From the NCBI GenBank assembly GCA_029974035.1, contig JARKQG010000078.1, forward strand, positions 1 to 26,575: 26,575 nucleotides of DNA, in the 5' to 3' direction. Below the pieces are notes generated by a model. That model had not been told where the DNA came from. It was given only the letters and a program-made list of their open reading frames with translations, and ran no database searches. This DNA comes from Eubacteriales bacterium. GTDB taxonomy: Bacteria > Bacillota_A > Clostridia > Christensenellales > Aristaeellaceae. Each line of letters begins with the position of its first letter. The stretch's first letter is position 1. Positions 22,767 through 26,575 of this stretch are shown in pieces. The translations under genes and the position numbers were made by a program.

Positions 22767-23797
22767 CGGAGGACCACACCTTCGTCGCCGGAGGCGACCT
22801 CGCCCAGCACGAAGGCGGCTTCGCCAGCCTTCCGTAGGACGCCGAGCGCGCGGTCCGCGTCCGCCTTCGCGACGGTGACGACCATGCCCACGCCCATGTT
22901 GAAGGTGTTGAACATGTCCCGCTCCGGAATACTCCCGGCATGGCGGATGATATCAAAGATGGCTTGAGAAGGGACGGCACCCTTTTCGACGGCGGCTGTC
23001 ATCCCCTTGGGCAGCGCGCGGGGGATATTTTCGAAGAATCCGCCGCCGGTGATGTGGGCCGCGGACTTGACGGTGAGCGCCTCCGAGAGCGCCAGAAGAG
23101 GTTTCACATAGATGCGGGTGGGTGTCAGGAGCGCCTCGCCCAGCGTGGTTCCAAGTTCTTCATAAAACTTGGAGACGCCCCCGTTCTCAATGCCCAGCGC
23201 TTTGCGCACCAGCGAAAAACCGTTGGAGTGGACGCCGGAAGAGGGGAGGGCGATCAGCGCGTCGCCCGGACGGATCAGGGACTTGTCAAAGATCTTCGAG
23301 CGGTCTACCACGCCCACGGAGAAGCCCGCCAGGTCGTACTCGTCCTCCGCGTAGATGCCGGGCATTTCGGCGGTCTCGCCGCCCACCAGCGCACAGCCCG
23401 CCTGGACACAGCCCTCCGCCACGCCGGAGACGATGGCGGCGATTTTTTCTGGCACATTCCTGCCGCAGGCGATGTAGTCCAGGAAGATCAGCGGTTTTGC
23501 GCCGCAGCAGACGACATCGTTGACGCACATGGCCACGCAGTCGATACCGACGGTGTCGTGCTTGTCCATCAGAAACGCGATCCTGAGTTTGGTGCCCACG
23601 CCGTCCGTACCGCTGACGAGGACCGGCCGCGTAAGGCCCGTCAGGTCCAGTTCAAAAAGACCGCCGAAGTCGCCGATGCCGCTGGCACATCCCGGAATGA
23701 TCGTGCGCGCGATGTGGCTTTTCATCAGTTCCACCGCGCGGTATCCGGCGGTGATGTCCACGCCCGCCGCTTTATAGCTCTCGCTTTGGCTCTTCAT
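22763..23797 (-). CDS. purM: Phosphoribosylformylglycinamidine cyclo-ligase (AIR synthetase)
   Basis: A 344-residue ATP-dependent ligase that closes FGAM to AIR, the fifth step. Family motifs are visible in order: YRAVELMKSHI, GFGDFGGLFEL-type start, LVSGTDGVGTKL, HDTVGIDCVAMCVNDV, GGETAEMPG, SSGVHSNGFSLVRK and HITGGGFFENIPR. Length and order are normal. GGAGGG precedes the ATG and the gene overlaps purF and purN by 4 nt each. Confidence 0.97.
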   Translation of the reverse strand: MKSQSESYKAAGVDITAGYRAVELMKSHIARTIIPGCASGIGDFGGLFELDLTGLTRPVLVSGTDGVGTKLRIAFLMDKHDTVGIDCVAMCVNDVVCCGAKPLIFLDYIACGRNVPEKIAAIVSGVAEGCVQAGCALVGGETAEMPGIYAEDEYDLAGFSVGVVDRSKIFDKSLIRPGDALIALPSSGVHSNGFSLVRKALGIENGGVSKFYEELGTTLGEALLTPTRIYVKPLLALSEALTVKSAAHITGGGFFENIPRALPKGMTAAVEKGAVPSQAIFDIIRHAGSIPERDMFNTFNMGVGMVVTVAKADADRALGVLRKAGEAAFVLGEVASGDEGVVLR

Positions 23798-25221
23798 ACC
23801 GGCAATCCCTCCGGAAGCTTCGATTCGAATTTGGACTTGGACGACTTCTCCGGCGGCGTGCAGGGGTAGTCGCCGGTGAAGCAGGCGGTGCAGAAGCCCT
23901 GGGTATTGTCCGCCAGCATTTTTACGCTGTTTACGGAGAGGTAGCCCAGCGAGTCCGCGCCGATGATCTGGCGGATCTCCTCCACGGAGTGCTGACAGGC
24001 GATGAGCTTGTCGCGGGAATCGATATCGGTGCCGAAGTAACAGGGGTGCAGAAAGGGCGGCGCCGACACCCGCATGTGGATTTCCTTGGCGCCCGCGTCG
24101 CGTAACAGGTTCACGATCCGCGCACTGGTGGTGCCGCGGACGATGGAGTCGTCGATCAGCACGACGCGCTTGCCCGCCACGGTGGCGGCTACCGGGTTCA
24201 GCTTGATGCGCACCTTATTCTCCCGGTCGGCCTGGGAGGGTTGAATGAAGGTGCGCGCGATATACTTGTTCTTGATGAAGCCGATACCGTAGGGGATGCC
24301 CGACTGGCGGGCGTAGCCCACCGCCGCATCGATGCCGCTGTCCGGCACGCCCACCACCACATCGGCCTGCACAGGGTGCTCCAGCGCGAGAAACGCGCCA
24401 GCACGCAGCCGTGCCGTATGCACGCTGGACTGATCGATGACCGAGTCCGGCCGTGCGAAGTAGATGTACTCGAATACGCAGGTGGTCTTGGGCGCGGAAT
24501 TCATATGGCCGGTCAGGGAGCGCATGCCGGACTTGTCCACCACCACGATCTCGCCGGGGGCCACGTCCCGCAGGAAGTGTGCGCCGATGGCGTCAAGGGC
24601 GCAGCTTTCCGACGCGAACACCGTGCTCTCGCCCAGCTTGCCGATGCAAAGCGGACGGAAGCCGTGAGGGTCCCGCACCGCGATCAGCTTGGTCGGGGAC
24701 ATGATCGTCAGGGAATATGCGCCCTCCAGCCGGCTCATCGCGGCGGACACCGCCTCCTCGATGGACGAGACCTTCAGCCGCTCCTGAGTAATCACGTAGG
24801 AGATGACTTCCGTATCGGAGGTGGTGTGGAAGATGGAGCCTCGCATTTCCAGCTCTTCCCGGAGTTCCGCGGCGTTTGAGAGCGCGCCGTTATGCGCCAG
24901 CGCCATCTGCCCCTTGATGTGGTTGACCACGAGAGGCTGCGCATTCCTTCGGGGCTCCGCGCCCATGGTGGCGTAGCGCACATGGCCGATGATCATGTTT
25001 CCGGGACCCATGGCCCGGAGCGCGGACTCGGTCATGACCTCGCTGACAAGCCCGGCATCCCGGTGGCAGGAGATCACCCCCCTGTCTCCCAGCGCGATGC
25101 CGCAGCTCTCCTGGCCCCGGTGCTGCAGCGCGAACAGCGCATAATAGGATGCGGACACCACGTCGCGGCCGTCCGGGCTGTACATGCCGAACACGCCGCA
25201 CTCGTCGTGAATCTTGGCCAT
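23794..25221 (-). CDS. purF: Amidophosphoribosyltransferase
   Basis: A 475-residue first enzyme of the pathway, which moves ammonia from glutamine to PRPP. A short propeptide (MAKIHDE) precedes Cys8, the nucleophile expected after self-cleavage of the propeptide. The glutaminase domain has HVRYATMG and LAHNGALSN. The PRPP loop is VVLIDDSIVRGTTSARI. Cysteines in TTCVFEY, ACQHSVEE and CTACFTGDYPC fit the 4Fe-4S cluster of the Bacillus-type enzyme, which makes it oxygen-sensitive. GGGAG precedes the ATG. It is 2 nt after the purC stop and overlaps purM by 4 nt. Confidence 0.97.
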   Translation of the reverse strand: MAKIHDECGVFGMYSPDGRDVVSASYYALFALQHRGQESCGIALGDRGVISCHRDAGLVSEVMTESALRAMGPGNMIIGHVRYATMGAEPRRNAQPLVVNHIKGQMALAHNGALSNAAELREELEMRGSIFHTTSDTEVISYVITQERLKVSSIEEAVSAAMSRLEGAYSLTIMSPTKLIAVRDPHGFRPLCIGKLGESTVFASESCALDAIGAHFLRDVAPGEIVVVDKSGMRSLTGHMNSAPKTTCVFEYIYFARPDSVIDQSSVHTARLRAGAFLALEHPVQADVVVGVPDSGIDAAVGYARQSGIPYGIGFIKNKYIARTFIQPSQADRENKVRIKLNPVAATVAGKRVVLIDDSIVRGTTSARIVNLLRDAGAKEIHMRVSAPPFLHPCYFGTDIDSRDKLIACQHSVEEIRQIIGADSLGYLSVNSVKMLADNTQGFCTACFTGDYPCTPPEKSSKSKFESKLPEGLPV

Positions 25222-25223
25222 AA

Positions 25224-25937
25224 TTATTCTCCCAGAAGGCGCTTCAGGATCTCGCGGTAAGCGTCCTCGACGCCGCCCAGATCGCGGCGGAAGCGGTCCT
25301 TGTCCAGCTTTTCCTGTGTGCGGCTGTCCCAGAAGCGGCAGGTGTCCGGCGAGATCTCGTCGGCCAGCACAATGGTGCCGTCCGCCGTCTTACCGAATTC
25401 CAGCTTGAAGTCGATCAGCTCGATGTTGAGGTCCTTCAGGTACTCCGCGAGAATTTTATCCACCATCAGCGCATAGGCACTGATGGTTTTAAGTTCTTCT
25501 TCGGTGGCCAGATCCAGCGCCAGAATGTGGTATTCGTTGACCAGCGGGTCGCCCAGTTCGTCATCTTTGTAGCAGAATTCCAGCACCGTCCGCTTCAGCT
25601 TTACGCCCTCCTCGAGGCCCAGGCGCTTGGCCAGCGACCCCGCCGCGATGTTGCGCACGATGACCTCCAGCGGGATGATCGAAACCTTGCGAACCAGCGT
25701 CTCCCGGTCGGAAAGCTCCTTGACGAGGTGGGTGGGAACGCCTTTTCCCTCGAGCAGCCGCATCAGGTGGTTGGACACCCGGTTGTTGATCGCGCCCTTG
25801 CCCTGGATGGTACCTTTTTTCAGGCCGTTGAAAGCGGTGGCGTCGTCCTTGTAGGAGACGATGCAAAGATTCGGGTCGCTGGTTGCGTAAACCTTTTTGG
25901 CCTTGCCTTCGTAGAGCTGCTCAAGCTTTTCAACCAT
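25224..25937 (-). CDS. purC: SAICAR synthetase
   Basis: A 237-residue ligase that adds aspartate to CAIR, the seventh step. The start is [12 protein letters not shown], followed by [14 protein letters not shown], the signature [20 protein letters not shown] and [11 protein letters not shown]. The ATG at 25937 has GGAGGG seven bases upstream. The in-frame ATG at 25955 lies before that site and is rejected. It overlaps the purE stop by 8 nt. Confidence 0.96.
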   Translation of the reverse strand: MVEKLEQLYEGKAKKVYATSDPNLCIVSYKDDATAFNGLKKGTIQGKGAINNRVSNHLMRLLEGKGVPTHLVKELSDRETLVRKVSIIPLEVIVRNIAAGSLAKRLGLEEGVKLKRTVLEFCYKDDELGDPLVNEYHILALDLATEEELKTISAYALMVDKILAEYLKDLNIELIDFKLEFGKTADGTIVLADEISPDTCRFWDSRTQEKLDKDRFRRDLGGVEDAYREILKRLLGE

Positions 25938-26436
25938 TTTGATTCCCTCCGCCATACTGCTTTTGAATCGCCGCGTCTTTCTCCATAACCTTCCGGGCCA
26001 TCGCGGAGCGCTCCGCTTCCAGTTTTTCCGCCAGGGCCGGGTCTGATACCGCGAGGATTTCCGCCGCCAGCAGCGCCGCGTTGAGCGCGCCGCCGATGGC
26101 GACCGTCGCCACCGGAATGCCCGGCGGCATCTGAACCGTGGATAAAAGCGCGTCCAAGCCCTCCAGCGACGCGCTGATCGGTACCCCGATCACCGGGAGG
26201 GTGGTGTTGGCGGCAATCGCACCCGCCAGGTGGGCCGCCTTGCCCGCCGCCGCGATCAGCGCCCCAAAACCGTTTGCCCGCGCTTCGCAGGCGAATTGCT
26301 GCGCAAGCGCGGGCGTTCTGTGGGCCGACAGGACCCGGACTTCAAAGGGGATGCCCAGGCGGGTGAGTGCGTCCGCCGCACCCTGCATAACCGGCAGGTC
26401 GCTGTCGCTGCCCATGATAATGGCTACCTTCTTCAT
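25930..26436 (-). CDS. purE: Phosphoribosylaminoimidazole carboxylase, PurE mutase subunit
   Basis: A 168-residue enzyme that makes CAIR, by rearranging N5-CAIR or, in PurK-lacking organisms, possibly with CO2 directly. Motifs are [10 protein letters not shown] (residues 8-17), LSAHRTP, and [15 protein letters not shown] with [15 protein letters not shown] resembles the class I (PurK-using) type, yet no purK gene is in the operon. The ATG at 26436 is preceded by GAGGTG; an open frame to 26475 reaches into the promoter and is rejected. It is the first gene of the operon. Confidence 0.95.
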   Translation of the reverse strand: MKKVAIIMGSDSDLPVMQGAADALTRLGIPFEVRVLSAHRTPALAQQFACEARANGFGALIAAAGKAAHLAGAIAANTTLPVIGVPISASLEGLDALLSTVQMPPGIPVATVAIGGALNAALLAAEILAVSDPALAEKLEAERSAMARKVMEKDAAIQKQYGGGNQNG

Positions 26437-26448
26437 CGCTGGCACCTC

Positions 26449-26459
26449 AAAACACGAAC
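26449..26459. repeat. 11-bp direct repeat near purE, proximal copy
   Basis: AAAACACGAAC, identical to 26491-26501. This copy lies between the expected transcription start and the ribosome site. It contains CGAAC, the core of Bacillus-type PurR boxes, and the following bases ATT also fit. Confidence 0.55.
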
Positions 26460-26480
26460 ATTCCGTACGGGACAATTGAT

Positions 26481-26489
26481 ATTATACCA
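26481..26489 (-). promoter_or_regulatory. Extended -10 promoter of the purine operon
   Basis: On the minus strand TGGTATAAT gives a perfect TATAAT with TGN upstream, 44 bases from the purE ATG. No good -35 is visible. The short leader (about 37 nt) leaves no room for a purine riboswitch. Confidence 0.6.
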
Positions 26490-26490
26490 T

Positions 26491-26501
26491 AAAACACGAA
26501 C
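26491..26501. repeat. 11-bp direct repeat near purE, distal copy
   Basis: AAAACACGAAC again, starting two bases beyond the promoter's TGN element, in the -17 to -35 region. With the other copy it brackets the -10 box, 42 bp apart start to start. Confidence 0.55.
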
Positions 26502-26575
26502 GAAGACATATTTTCACCTGTTAAACGTATGTAACACTTTGCGCCGGCGGGGGTGGGCTTGTTGGCGGCTCCATG

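Noticed and set aside
26437..26575. Purine riboswitch upstream of purE
   Set aside because: The promoter lies only about 37-44 nt from the ATG and no conserved purine-aptamer core was seen, so there is no room for one in the transcript.

Overview
The window comes from a GC-rich Gram-positive anaerobe, most likely a member of the Clostridia (Bacillota). The reasons are: strong GGAGG-type ribosome binding sites before almost every gene, a ferredoxin-linked 2-oxoacid oxidoreductase, a DUF1638 protein, clostridial-style ABC sugar transport without a local ATPase, and a clostridial set of purine enzymes (one long PurL, a stand-alone AICAR transformylase and a PurO-type IMP cyclohydrolase). The genus cannot be named from sequence alone. 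No rRNA, tRNA, CRISPR array or phage module was seen.

Left part (1-6.0 kb): the right end of an IS630-family insertion sequence, whose transposase needs a -1 frameshift, abuts the last codon of a secreted L,D-transpeptidase with four peptidoglycan-binding repeats. Next, on the minus strand, are a DUF1638 protein and a two-gene 2-oxoacid:ferredoxin oxidoreductase (fused gamma/alpha subunit, then beta), each with a recognisable promoter. A divergent cold-shock gene with a long leader and a strong bidirectional terminator follows, then a small convergent gene of unknown function.

Middle part (7.1-14.6 kb, plus strand): a consensus promoter with a palindromic operator drives a sugar or polyol ABC transporter (binding protein and two permeases) and a zinc-dependent polyol dehydrogenase, followed by a ROK-family repressor. 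The likely logic is import of a polyol, NAD-linked oxidation to a ketose, and control by the ROK protein. After a terminator come a LigB/DODA-type extradiol dioxygenase and a flavodoxin-fold reductase. Between this reductase and the convergent amidase-like gene lie about 255 bp made almost entirely of hairpins, the most unusual non-coding stretch in the window.

Right part (14.8-26.5 kb, minus strand): a compact purine operon read in the order purE-purC-purF-purM-purN-purO-AICAR transformylase-purD-purL, with overlaps of 1-8 nt or gaps of at most 14 nt, and an Amidase_6 gene trailing it. It covers PRPP to IMP except for purB (and purK, which some organisms do without). The bifunctional PurH is replaced by two adjacent single-function genes. 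An 11-bp motif repeated on both sides of the purE -10 box is a candidate regulator site.

No clearly new multi-gene system was found. The strongest leads are the hairpin cluster, the purE repeat, the operator of the polyol operon, the binding protein without a lipobox, and the IS insertion that rebuilt a stop codon.
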